Assembly: GCA_022496805.1 (NCBI GenBank)
Contig: CM040099.1
Coordinates: forward strand, 20,010,031 to 20,074,030
Origin: Pohlia nutans
Lineage: Eukaryota; Streptophyta; Bryopsida; Bryales; Mniaceae
Reading direction: 5' to 3'
Length of the DNA: 64,000 bases
Numbering within the stretch: the first letter of the stretch is position 1; each line of letters starts with the position of its first letter. Positions 11,830 through 21,068 of the stretch are shown in pieces. Under the pieces are notes generated by a model, which did no database searches, had not been told where the DNA came from, and worked only from the letters and a program-made list of their open reading frames with translations. The position numbers and the translations under genes are program-made.

Positions 11830-12207
11830 GCTAGGGCTTATAGAGGTTCAAATTGAGATTGGGTTGCCAGACGAGAAGGGTCGTGTACAGATCTTGAACA
11901 TTCATTCGAACAAGATGAAGGAGAACTCATTTCTAGGCGCTGATGTGAATCTGGAACAACTGGGTAAGCTCCTAATGCCCAGGAGGTCATGCCAGTTGAA
12001 TGTTCAATTGTTACACCGCTGAGTATCATGGAAGTCATATGTATTGATTTCTTTCTTCATGGACATGTTTCAATTTGATCTCTGAGTGAAATAATCTGAA
12101 TGCGTTTTCTCTGTGTAGCCTCTCAAACCAAAAACTTCAGCGGGGCAGAGTTGGAAGGTCTTGTGAAGAGTGCAACCTCATTTGCTCTTGAAAAGAACCA
12201 CTACTGA
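11830..12207 (+). pseudogene. NSF: Captured fragment of NSF (N-ethylmaleimide-sensitive factor), two exons
   Basis: Exon 11830-11963 (after TTTTGCAG, before GTAAGC) encodes [19 protein letters not shown] and [18 protein letters not shown]. Exon 12119-12207 (after GTGTAG) encodes ASQTKNFSGAELEGLVKSAT then FALEKNHY and TGA. The phases match across the intron. This is the end of the first AAA+ ATPase domain of NSF, the enzyme that disassembles SNARE complexes after membrane fusion. Only ~75 of ~740 residues are present. The start is decayed (family RPGR-LEV reads RLGL-IEV) and it stops where NSF continues, so no functional ATPase can be made. It lies inside the CACTA element; the retained intron implies DNA-level capture. 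Confidence 0.85.
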
Positions 12208-12288
12208 GAACATCATAGGTTCATGTGAGTGTTGCAATTTGATTATCGTGCAGTCTCGGTCATGGCATTTTTTTCATATTGTTCAATA

Positions 12289-12537
12289 CTCCCTCCGTCC
12301 CAAAGTTTGTCATGTTTGAAAGTCATGTTTGAAAGTGCTTTTTTAAGTAGGTCAAAAAAATACTTCCTTGTGGTTAATTTTATTTAGGTTGCAATGAACA
12401 CATGCAATTTTCTTCAATCATTCTAGTGACATAATTTGGAACCTTTTTTAATGATGTTTTTTACAATATGATCAATGAAATTGGCTCAAAGACATACCAA
12501 GCAAACAAGTTGGACAATAACTTTGGGACGGAGGGAG
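12289..12537. mobile_element. Stowaway (Tc1/mariner) MITE
   Basis: A 249-bp element with the classic Stowaway end CTCCCTCCGTCCCAAAG at 12289 and its reverse complement ending at 12537, flanked by the TA target duplication (12287-12288, 12538-12539). No coding capacity. It inserted inside the CACTA element between the NSF and EMC2 fragments, so it is younger than, or travelled with, the captured DNA. Confidence 0.95.
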
Positions 12538-12752
12538 TATTAAATTCATGTGCCCGGGGGTGATTGCAGTGTATGTAAGCAAGTAGCCATAGCCTGCATG
12601 CATTGCCATTCTCTTGATGCAGCCAAGGTACGACAATATGTTTTGGGTTATGCATGAGAATCAGTGTGTGTCAAGCATATTCTCAAGTCAAAGAGACTCT
12701 TGTATATAGTATAAAATGTTTTACGAATTTCTAATGTTTATACTGGATACAG

Positions 12753-12993
12753 AAATACATTGATGCTTTGGATTCCAAGTTTCCCGACAATATGCCTATT
12801 GGTATGTTTTCCTTCCTTGAATTTGTGTTTCTGGATTGTATGTTTTTTGCTGGAGATTTGGTCGAAGCTGAAGATTGTTCGCCATTTGAGTTTTGCAGGT
12901 CGGCTAGAAAGAATGTGGTATGAAGCCAAAGGATCATGGAAAAAAGCCGAGAAAGTGTATTTTAACCATTTAACAGAGAATTTTTCAGACACT
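12753..12993 (+). pseudogene. EMC2: Captured fragment of EMC2 / TTC35 (ER membrane protein complex subunit 2), two exons
   Basis: Exon 12753-12801 (after GATACAG, before GTATGT) encodes KYIDALDSKFPDNMPI. Exon 12899-12993 (after TTTTGCAG) encodes GRLERMWYEAKGSWKKAEKV followed by YFNHLTENFSDT. The split glycine codon joins correctly. This is the TPR segment of EMC2 with the family signature GRLE-M-x-EAKGSW-x-AEK. EMC2 is a cytosolic subunit of the ER membrane-protein insertase. Only ~48 of ~300 residues are present, and the frame runs into unrelated sequence after 12993. It is in the same orientation as the NSF piece, 550 bp downstream, inside the CACTA element. NSF and EMC2 are unrelated, so two separate captures are likely. 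Confidence 0.82.
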
Positions 12994-13084
12994 GTCAGTT
13001 CGCATCCATTGTCTTGCATATTTCCTTCAATTTTTTCTGGAAAAGCAAAGAAGTATTGAAATTGTTAGTAGACCTAGTTCTACC

Positions 13085-13210
13085 TTAAACCCTAAAGGAC
13101 CAAGGACTCATGGTTTTAAAATGACAAATTCAATTAATCATTTTGTGAAAAATGTAATTCAAATGGGACCAAAATTTATGACATTGGATTAGGTGAAGAA
13201 CATTGCATGG
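13085..13210. mobile_element. Partial TTAA-type MITE (CCCTAAAGGACC family)
   Basis: Starts TTAAACCCTAAAGGACCAAGG and matches the elements at 45544-45718 and 55751-55949 for about 120 bp (shared GGACCAA, CATGGTTTTAAAATGAC, GGGACCAAAATTTATG). Its right end is not recognisable. It is a decayed member inside the CACTA. Confidence 0.6.
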
Positions 13211-13689
13211 GTCACAGGGACTAGTCACGATACAACTCAATATAACAGATTATAGTTATAAATGCGCAACATTTGTATTACAGGGTCCTGTAGTGAATTA
13301 ATGAGGTTTGTGCTAAATAGTTGGGTAACCCAGTGTGATTGAGGTGGTGCACAAAGGATGACGAAGAGAACCACAAGGAATCTGCAACAAAGAGGAAGCG
13401 GGAAGAATGAGCGAATGGATGTTGGATGCATATATTGGTGAGGAATGAGATTGGTTTAGCTAGATAGCAACTACGTTTAAGACTGCACGGTCTTTGGTTT
13501 TGTATGGAGAGTTTCATTACCAAATACAAGTGAACCTTGATGCATTTCTTTAATCCCACGTATGTGACTTCCATTACCTTGCGCGTATGTGTCTTCCATT
13601 GTATGATTTTGATATATAGTACTAGTGTGACTCTCAGTAAGCCAAAACATCACTCTACGCAGTCATAGAACCACATGCATGGCAACAAC

Positions 13690-14400
13690 ATTGTCACTAC
13701 CGCGAGTCATGTAATGTTTTCACTCCTTCCGATACTGTGACTGAAACCAATTATCTACTCTTCGCACTCTTGTCAAACATTACTGGAGGTCTTGAACACA
13801 CGACTGGCTACGGTCATAGCGACCGCTCAAACACGACTGTACACAGTCATAATCCACGACAGCCTAAAACATCACTACCAGTCGAATTCCACGTCAGCAA
13901 CATTATGACCAAAAATATGACTCCACAGAGTCACATTCCACGTCAGCCAAAAAATGACAGTATTCACATTCCACGTGGAAGTGCCACGTCTGCAAAAATA
14001 TAACTCCACATAGTCACATTCCACGTCAGCAGAAAATATGACTACATAGAGTCACGTGCCACGTCGGATGCCACGTCAGCAAAAAATATGACTCGCCCGA
14101 GTCACATGCGACGTCGGATTTCGGCCTCAGCTGCCCGAGCAGACCTCTAAAAGTCAAGGACTTGGGGCCGGTCAAGATGGCGGCTGGAATGCTGACGTGG
14201 CATGTACATGGCGCCCATGTATACGCTTTAAGGCGTATTTATTCATATGACTAGGTGTCCGAAGCGACTCGTCGGTAACTACGGCACCCAGTCATGCTCC
14301 GCGTCACATGCCACGTCACCAAAAAATATGACGCGCAGTCACAGACCCGATTTTATGACTGCGCGCAGTCATAAACGCAGTCATTCTCCCAGTCATAAAA
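13690..14400. repeat. Right subterminal repeat array of the CACTA element
   Basis: At least eight copies of the word CCACGTC(A/G)G and over ten of ATGACT/AGTCAT alternate in this 700-bp region, often as CCACGTCAGCAAAAAATATGACT. Clustered subterminal words near CACTA ends are the known binding sites of the transposase accessory protein in the En/Spm family; that role here is inferred. Confidence 0.75.
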
Positions 14401-14819
14401 GTACCCATCTCCAGTAGTGAATGGGGGAAAACCATTTCATTGCTACCAACTTTGACACCCTCCCAACGGTTGAGAAATGTCTATTTACCATGAAATTTTT
14501 GGCACAATATGCTCTTTATGATAACAACATTCATGCCAAATTTCAAGGTCAGAATATTTATACAAAAAAAATTATTTACAATCTACCAACGTGTGTAGTT
14601 GTGAGATACTTTTTATTAAAGGCATTGAAATTGTTGAAGTATGTCAGATAATCATGCTTCTAAATTGAAATTCTCTAGATGATGCAATCTCTTATCATAA
14701 ACGCTTCTCGAAAAAATCAAGGATAGCCAAATTTAGTTGTGTGCACTTGTCACATGTCAAAGACTCTACTTGTTTAAAAATTGGAGACCATACATGCATG
14801 AAGAAGCTTTTTTTTACTG

Positions 14820-15005
14820 AGTATATGAGTGAGTGAGGCTCTAAGTGAGGCTTTTTCCTCAGTGAGTGAGGCTGTGAGGCAGGATGATGGTATGTGTTTT
14901 TTTATGTGAGGCATGATGATGGTATGTAAGATTTTTTTGTGAGGCAGGATGATGTTATGTGAGTTTTTTTTTGTGAGCCAGAATGATGGCAAGATGATGG
15001 CAAGA
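14820..15005. repeat. Short irregular tandem repeat in the foldback spacer
   Basis: Repeats of GTGAGGCAGGATGATGGTATGTG with T-runs between them, about 45 bp apart, four copies, plus shorter GTGAGTGAGGCT copies on the left and GATGATGGCAA copies on the right. Confidence 0.75.
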
Positions 15006-15954
15006 TGATGCCAAAAATTTCATGGTGAATAGACAATTTCTCAACCGTTAGGAGGGTGTCAAAGTTGGTAGCAATGAAATGGTTTTCCCTATTGTTTCCC
15101 ACAACTACATATGTTGGTAGATTGTTAATATCTTTTTTTGTATTAATTTTTTGGGCTTGAAATTTTTACCATATGTTATTGACATAAAGAGGTTTTTGTT
15201 CCAAGAATTTCATGGCAAAAAAAAAAAAATTCAATCTTTGAGAGGTTGTCAAAACTGGCAGCAGTGAAAAACTTTCCACAGCAGCTACCAATGTTGGTAG
15301 ATTTTGAATAACGTTTTTTTGGTGAATCTTTTGGCCTTGAAATTTGGCATGAATGTTGTTATCATAAAGATCATGCTCTGCCAAAAATTGCATGGTAAAT
15401 AGACAATTTCTCAACCGTTGGGAGGGTGTCAAAGTTGGTAGCAATGAAATAGTTTTCCCCCATTTTTTCCCACAACTACACATGTTGGTAGATTGTTAAT
15501 ATCTTTTTTTTTATTAATTTTTTGACCTTGAAATTTTTATCATATGTTATTAACATAAAGAGGTTTTTGTTTCAAAAATTTCATGGCAAAAACAAATTAA
15601 TTCAAACTTTGGGAGGCTGTCAAAGTTGGCAGCAGTGAAACATTTTCCACAGCTACCAATGTTGGTAGATTTTGAATAACGTTTTGTCGGTGCATCTTTT
15701 GGCCTTGAAATTTGGTATGCATATAATTAACTTAAAGATAATGCTTTGGTAAAAAATTTGTGGGAAAATACCAATTTTGGAGCTCTCGGGAGGCTTTCAA
15801 AGTTGGCAGTCTTGAAATTGTTCTCACTGCGATTTCGAAAACGACATTTTGATTGGTAGCCCACTGTACAACACTGATCTTAACACGTACCTTTGTTAAG
15901 CTATTGTCAAGCTCCAATGCCTTTGAACAATCATTTTCAACTTGATGCCATTCA

Positions 15955-16893
15955 CTGCAAAATTCAAATGTATCTTTATACTTAGTGAACACGAACAATA
16001 CGATCACCAGGTAACATATAGCCCCTGAAGAGACATCTCCACATCAATGAAATAACAGTCTCTTACTACAAATAATCCAGTGCTAATGAACACTGAACAT
16101 TGGGGTGATACTAAAAAAATTTGAGCACCACCAAAAATAGACACTGGAGTGATACTAAGAAAATTTGACAACAAAGCCAAATAATTCACCTCTATGAAAG
16201 TTAAGCCGGAATATCTCACGAGGGAGGGTTGCAATTCTTGAACAAATCCTCTGTCAATGATGCACAAACCCTCTACCTATATTATACACACAGTCTCATA
16301 CACACACAATAAAAGAACAATGCAAAAACAAAGGGCTCAAATTATTCACATAGCATAGATTGTGCTCTCAAGATTGCATTGAGACCTCAACCAGATAATT
16401 ACCCATCTCATGTGCACACAAAGAAACTCATTCTAGACGTCAATGATATGGTGCATATCAAACTTGCCTCCCTTAACAGCTTCATATCATTGGTACGTGT
16501 ACTTGTATCAGAAATTAAAGGTTGAATGCAATAGTTGTCAGCCTTGAAATTAAAGCACCGGAAAGAAGAAAAGAAGAAGAAAAACAAAACAAAACAAAAA
16601 AAACAAAACAAAACTTAAGTTAAGTTGTGTTGATCAAGCTCAACAAATGCAATGGAGCAGACAAAACTGCTGAAACGGAGACACCAAACCTATACAATAT
16701 GCTTCAATTCCTGCAAGGGCCATGTGACTCCTATATAGATGAATAATTTGAGAGAGTTAGTCCTAGCGTGCATAGGTGGAAATGCTCTTACAGCTGCAAA
16801 CTGGAAACTCAAAGGACAAAGCTTGTAGAGATCACATACAAACTAAGCTTATTTTTTCTAACACAGATTATCCAATCTAGGTTCAGAGCATGC
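15955..16893. other. Gene-free stretch between CHIP and RNase T2 remnants
   Basis: No recognisable coding sequence. A ~45-bp phrase (GGTGATACTAA-AAAATTTGA) is duplicated near 16105 and 16150. No CHIP upstream exon could be found here. Confidence 0.4.
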
Positions 16894-17160
16894 TCACCCT
16901 CCACGATGACTCAATGACGACTCGCTATCTGCGTTGAAGAGAGGAAACTCCACCGAGCCCTTGCACTCATTAGCAGAAAAGATAGGGGCACTCAATGAGA
17001 GTGGATCCATCCGTGGCAACGCAAATGTAAACTTGGTACAGTTGTTTGTTGCCTTGTTCGTCTTTATTGCATTCAATTTCTAGAAGATGGCCATTCAGAA
17101 CGCTGCCAATAGCGTTGCAAATGTCTTCTCACTTGATATTGGCTCCCATATGGCACTATA
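16894..17160 (-). pseudogene. S-like ribonuclease T2, C-terminal exon, frameshifted
   Basis: Minus strand, after a GTTATGCAG acceptor at 17161: GIVPYGSQYQV, then in a second frame DICNAIGSVLNGHLLEIECN followed by KDEQGNKQLYQVYICV and TDGSTLIECP, then in a third frame IFSANECKGSVEFPLF to a stop. This follows the C-terminus of plant RNase T2 enzymes (IECN-D-x-x-GN-x-QLYQ-YLCV, CP-x-x-x-x-C...EFP), which cut RNA in vacuoles or secretions. The conserved cysteines are kept, but two frameshifts break the frame, and the catalytic histidine regions lie further 5' and are not seen. I call it a decayed gene end. Confidence 0.7.
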
Positions 17161-18239
17161 CCTGCATAACAGAACTTTGCATTAGCTACAAGATCATCAA
17201 CAAAATCAATCTAAATACATCACTTGTTTGTGAGTTACAAGGAACAAAAACCAAAACTCACACCAAAATCAATCTATATACATCACTTGTTTGTGAGGTA
17301 CAAGGAACAAAAATTATATTGATCTAACATTCTCCAAGAAAAGTTAGCTGATCGATTGTACGTCTACCACAGACAAACTAGTATGACACAATTGTCTGCC
17401 AAAAAATGATGCACAATATATAACATAACAAGGGCATTAAATGAAAGAGGCGCCGCGCCTGATAAATATCCATCTCATGCACAACGTCACACTCGCACAC
17501 ACAATAAAAATAAGAAACAATTCAAAAACATCCTCAGTGCGTTTAAAAACAAAACCCTCTAAATGAACCGCGAAGATTACCTAGCAGCGTCACACACACA
17601 TATTCCAAAAGTAGAGCAAACACCACCAAAGGAGCAAACGTAGAAGGGAGCAAACACTACCGAAGGATCAAACGTGAGCGAGAATGGGCTGAAGGGTGCA
17701 CTTTGACTAATAATGTATAAATGGAATGCCATGTTGTAATAGAAATAATCATGTATAAGTGGAATCCCATGGATCCGTAAAAAATAATGTTACAAAGAGA
17801 ATGGCTCCCAAATTCTTACGAAATCATTCATTCAAAAGAAAAATCTAGTTTCTACAATAAAAAATAGAACCCTAGAAAATACTGAAAATAATATCCTTAG
17901 AGAATATCTTTACCATTTTAGCAAACAAAATTTAAATAATTCAAATATTGTACCTAATAATTTAGACAACGTGTGATCTTGGGCCTAGAGACAATTAAAG
18001 TCATTCAGCCAATCGATCGGTTGAACTTGCAAGAAAAAGTAGTTTGTTGATTTGCTCCGATTTTTTGTTAGTCCTAATGCCATCGAGAATTGGCAAGTAT
18101 TGTTACCAAAGTTTGAAGGTTCTCACGAGAGACCTACATAGAAGTGGTGTTGTTGTCAACATATAAAGATATCACCTATTTCTTCTCAATCCCCAAGAGA
18201 TGTATGAGTGCCCTTTAAGTTACCTGCTACAGTAGTTGC
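17161..18239. other. Gene-free stretch with a ~55-bp direct duplication
   Basis: CAAAATCAATCTAAATACAT and the following ~30 bp at about 17205-17250 recurs at 17261-17312 with few changes. Otherwise no gene, RNA or transposon end is apparent. Upstream exons of the RNase T2 remnant would be expected here on the minus strand but were not recognised. Confidence 0.45.
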
Positions 18240-19206
18240 GTGGACCGCCAACTAAAGGGCCTCTCCGATGATGATGAATAAATATGGTGCCAACTGAAAA
18301 GCCTCTTTGACGATGATGAATAAGTATAGCGCTACCAGACAACCAAATCTAGAGCTACAAGCTATAGAGAGGCTTGGTATAAGTTTACCATTAACACAAA
18401 CGGTTGTTGATGCGTCCTTGAAGAACATCTGTAGTATGTTGACGAAAGAGCTGGGTATACCCAATTTCTCTATGCACAGAAACATTAAGTCCTAATCTAC
18501 AAAATCATAAGCTTTCTCGTAGTCTAACTTCATAAAGATGAACTCTTCATTGGATTGTTTTGCCCATGCACTCCTAGAAGACCCAATTGTTATGTTGATT
18601 CGGTCACATTGATCAAGGACACTTTTCTGTTGATTTGGACAACAATTTGTTGATTTGAACAAAAATGCGATCAAATCAATAGAAAAGTGTCCTTGATCAA
18701 CGCAACCGAATTAACAAAACATTTGGATTTTCTAGTAGTGATGCAATTTTTTCGCTTGCAAAAAGACGTTGTCTAGTATATATCGTCGTGGCAAAAAGGC
18801 AAATTATTCTCGGCTTATCACATCCACCAAAATACTTCGAAGTCGTAATTGAATGGCCTTCACGACGATTTTGTACGTGGAATTAATTAAGGAGAGTTGT
18901 TGGCTACCAGTTGTTAAGTTTTTGTCTCTCTCTGCCTTTATGGAGTAGAATTATCTGGCCTTTGGTCACACCCGTTGGGAATTGGCCTATTTGTATGAAA
19001 TCCAAGACCATCTCTATGTAGTCGGGCCCCAAAAAATCCCAATACTCTTGAAATAGTTCTACTACTATGCTCTCAGGGCCCAGACTTTTAGCTTGCGCTA
19101 GTTTCTTGGAGGCCTCATGTAGTTCCTCCTCACTCAATGGAGCTTCTAGTTCAGTATGCATAGCGGCAATGAATGTTTTCATCCAATTCTTATGTTTGGA
19201 TTTCAA
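18240..19206 (-). mobile_element. Decayed LINE (non-LTR) reverse-transcriptase fragment
   Basis: Minus-strand frames in order: LSEEELHEASKKLAQAKSLG then VTKGQIILLHKGRERQKLNNW (the N-terminal RT region of plant LINEs), LINSTYKIVVKAIQLRLRSI, then FIFMKLDYEKAYDFVD (RT motif A, F-x-KLD-x-x-KAYD), then FLCIEKLGIPSSFVNIL and VCVNGKL. Several frameshifts and stops break it, and the catalytic YADD region is not visible. An unrelated hairpin at 18590-18717 splits it. It is an old, inactive copy in the plant genome. Confidence 0.85.
18590..18717. mobile_element. Small hairpin MITE inside the LINE fragment
   Basis: TTGATCAAGGACACTTTTCT near 18612 is inverted near 18680 as AGAAAAGTGTCCTTGATCAA. Homology extends outward to give a ~126-bp near-palindrome. 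It interrupts the reverse-transcriptase sequence, which resumes on the other side. Confidence 0.7.
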
Positions 19207-21068
19207 TGTGTAATGTAGTACACTTTTAATTTTAAATGTTATGAACCCACATTAGTTCCAAACATCCAAATTTTAAAACTTATGTGAATTAGTATATTTT
19301 TAAAATCAACATTAACTTTGGTAGAGATTGAACAGTTCAATTGTTGCTTAGCTTTATGAAAGGTACACATAAAATTTCAAATTAGTGACATTCTTAGCAC
19401 TTTTTGATACATTTAAAATTTCAAATATAACATGAAGTATCAAACCTATCAATGAGTAATCACACATCTTTTGAAAAAAATGTACATATTGTGAAATATT
19501 ATACTATTACTTCATAATATCATTTGCAAGCACCCAACCCATTGTCAATTCTAAATCCACCTGCAAAGATCCAACCACTTGTCAAATTCTCAATAATTAA
19601 ATGAAAGAAAAAAAAGGAAGTTTACTCAACTAAGAATTGGGTTTGGGTTTCCATTCTAATCCAACCCAATTATCAAACAACTTTTTGATACTCTTAAGCA
19701 AAGGACTTTTAGTTATTGTCCTGTAGTGTGAACATGGAGAGGTCAAATTTTAGACAATCCTTTTGACATCCTCTCAACAATAGTGAATAGTGTCAGGTGG
19801 CCCTATGAACATGCCCACTACACCAAAATCATCATAACTACAGCCCACGGTATAATCATCAAAATATTATGGTAAAATTCATGCAAATTAGATGAAATTT
19901 TGTTTAAATGGATGAAAAAATGTCCAAATGGATGAATGTACCCACGCCATTCACCCACCGACAATATATGGTGACTTCAACGTAGTGATCCTCATATCCT
20001 ATATTCGGAACTTGATATTGCAACCCAAGTTTAAATTTTTATAGAGAAGAGGAGTTTAGCTAATATCCACAAGCAATATACCAACCTCCAACGTTCGGGT
20101 TGGCCAAAAGCCTCGAGAAAGTCATTTAGTGTAAATATTGGTATACATGAGCGAACAAAGGGTATTCGATTGGGGGGGGGGGGGGGGGGGGGGGCTATGA
20201 AACAATTAGAATATTATACTATTTATAATATATTTAGGAAATATTCATGGTATATTCTAGAAACATTCTCAATTTAGTTAACAAAACACATTGTATTAAT
20301 TCTAAAAATTTATAAATTTTATCACAAATAAATAAAAGACACCCTACATTTGTTCTCTCATAGTCATCTAAATGTTTGACAGTGACTTCCCTGGGCAAAA
20401 AGTCTTTCCAAGTCATAACACGACCTTAATTTTTAGCAAGACATTTGAGAATACCAGTCACTGGTGGGAATGCTCTCATGGTTTTCAGGCTTCATTTTCT
20501 CAACCATACAGGAAAAGAGCATTTTTGTGTGTTCCTAAAACTTTACAGAGCGCACAACATTTCAGTGTTTGGGGCAAAAAAAAAAAAATACTGGTCAAAA
20601 ACCATTGAATCATATGACTGAAATTGGACTCCGCAAGGACACACAGATGAGTGGAGTGACCGAATGAGACTGACAGGTTGTTTTTTTATTGTCAATCAAC
20701 TTGGAAAATCGCAAGACACAGATGAGTCATGTATGGTACACTAACTTACTGGTCCTAACTAATAAATTAATTAATCAAGCAACTGATCGAGCACCGTTGG
20801 TATCATCAGCTCCCCATTGATATCTTACAGATCCGCCACCGACTCTTTCTATAGTCTGTACTGTACAAGAACTTTGCCAATTGAATATCACAGGACAAAT
20901 CCCCCTTTTCCTTCCTTCTAAGCTCTCCTTTGTACGTCGACCTATCTGTGTGGCCTGGCACCCTTAGTATGTATTCAAGATCCAATTTTTGTGCAGTCGG
21001 GAAGTACCAGTTCGTAATCAATTAATCGTCAGGAAATTGGTCATGTGATCTTTACCCCTTCAGTTTTA
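19207..21068. other. Gene-free stretch 3' of nitrate reductase, with poly-G tract
   Basis: No coding sequence recognised. A run of 23 G occurs at 20172-20194, followed by CTATGAAACAATTAGAATAT. The reverse complement of this junction lies at 9340-9420 inside the CACTA, where the run is only six bases, so 20140-20300 is a dispersed repeat whose G tract has expanded or is misassembled. The nitrate reductase 3' UTR should lie just below 21069. Confidence 0.5.

Larger units (their letters stand above)
8102..14419. mobile_element. CACTA (En/Spm-type) transposon, non-autonomous, with captured gene exons
   Basis: The left terminus begins CACTACCGGAGATGGGTACT and continues TTTATGACTGGG. The right terminus is its reverse complement over 32 bp with one mismatch. 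A 3-bp target duplication AAT flanks it (8099-8101 and 14420-14422), as expected for CACTA elements. A paralogous unoccupied site in the neighbouring foldback unit (about 7718-7740, GTGGGAAAAAATGGGGG) shows the pre-insertion sequence. Both subterminal regions are packed with GTCATA/TATGAC words, and the right one also with CCACGTCAGC. No transposase is visible in 6318 bp. Inside are exons of NSF and EMC2 with introns kept, an unidentified last exon, a Stowaway MITE and simple repeats. It belongs to the class of gene-fragment-carrying (Pack-type) CACTA elements. Confidence 0.92.
7324..15868. mobile_element. Foldback element with ~860-bp inverted arms (host of the CACTA insertion)
   Basis: The outermost TACAGTGGGCTACCAATC at 7324 is mirrored at 15868. 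The left arm is 7324-8101 plus 14423-14502, and the right arm is 15010-15868 reversed; each is about 858 bp. They enclose a ~507-bp spacer (14503-15009). Without the CACTA insert the element is about 2.2 kb. The arms are built of ~180-bp tandem units carrying CTACCAACTTTGACA and its variants; two unit subtypes alternate, giving a ~370-bp higher-order period. There is no protein-coding capacity. A transcript across it would form a very long hairpin. I found no convincing target duplication, so the true ends may be slightly off. It sits in an intron of the CHIP pseudogene. Confidence 0.75.
6775..15954 (-). pseudogene. CHIP: CHIP (STUB1-like) E3 ubiquitin ligase, TPR-region exons, broken and interrupted by transposons
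   Basis: Three minus-strand exon-like pieces in family order. 15954-15891 reads EWHQVENDCSKALELDNSLTK after a TTGCAG acceptor and before GTACGT. 7087-7010 reads VHAHYMLGLALLEREQYKD and HLQK before GTATAC. 6834-6775 reads AFNLERGSHQGSYMVEEF after TTACAG. These match successive parts of the TPR domain of CHIP, the co-chaperone ligase that binds Hsp70/Hsp90 C-termini; the U-box half is absent. The acceptor before the second piece reads CT instead of AG, and the third piece hits TGA where the family continues (VEEIW). The intron between pieces one and two is swollen to 8.8 kb by the foldback and CACTA elements. I infer a dead, partial gene; no N-terminal exon was found. Confidence 0.72.

Noticed and set aside
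11804..12022. NSF-like frame as a working gene
   Set aside because: Only two decayed internal exons are present, inside a transposon and ending in an early stop.
16004..16267. Open frame that might be the missing CHIP first exon
   Set aside because: No TPR consensus; it spans a small internal duplication and has no suitable splice sites.
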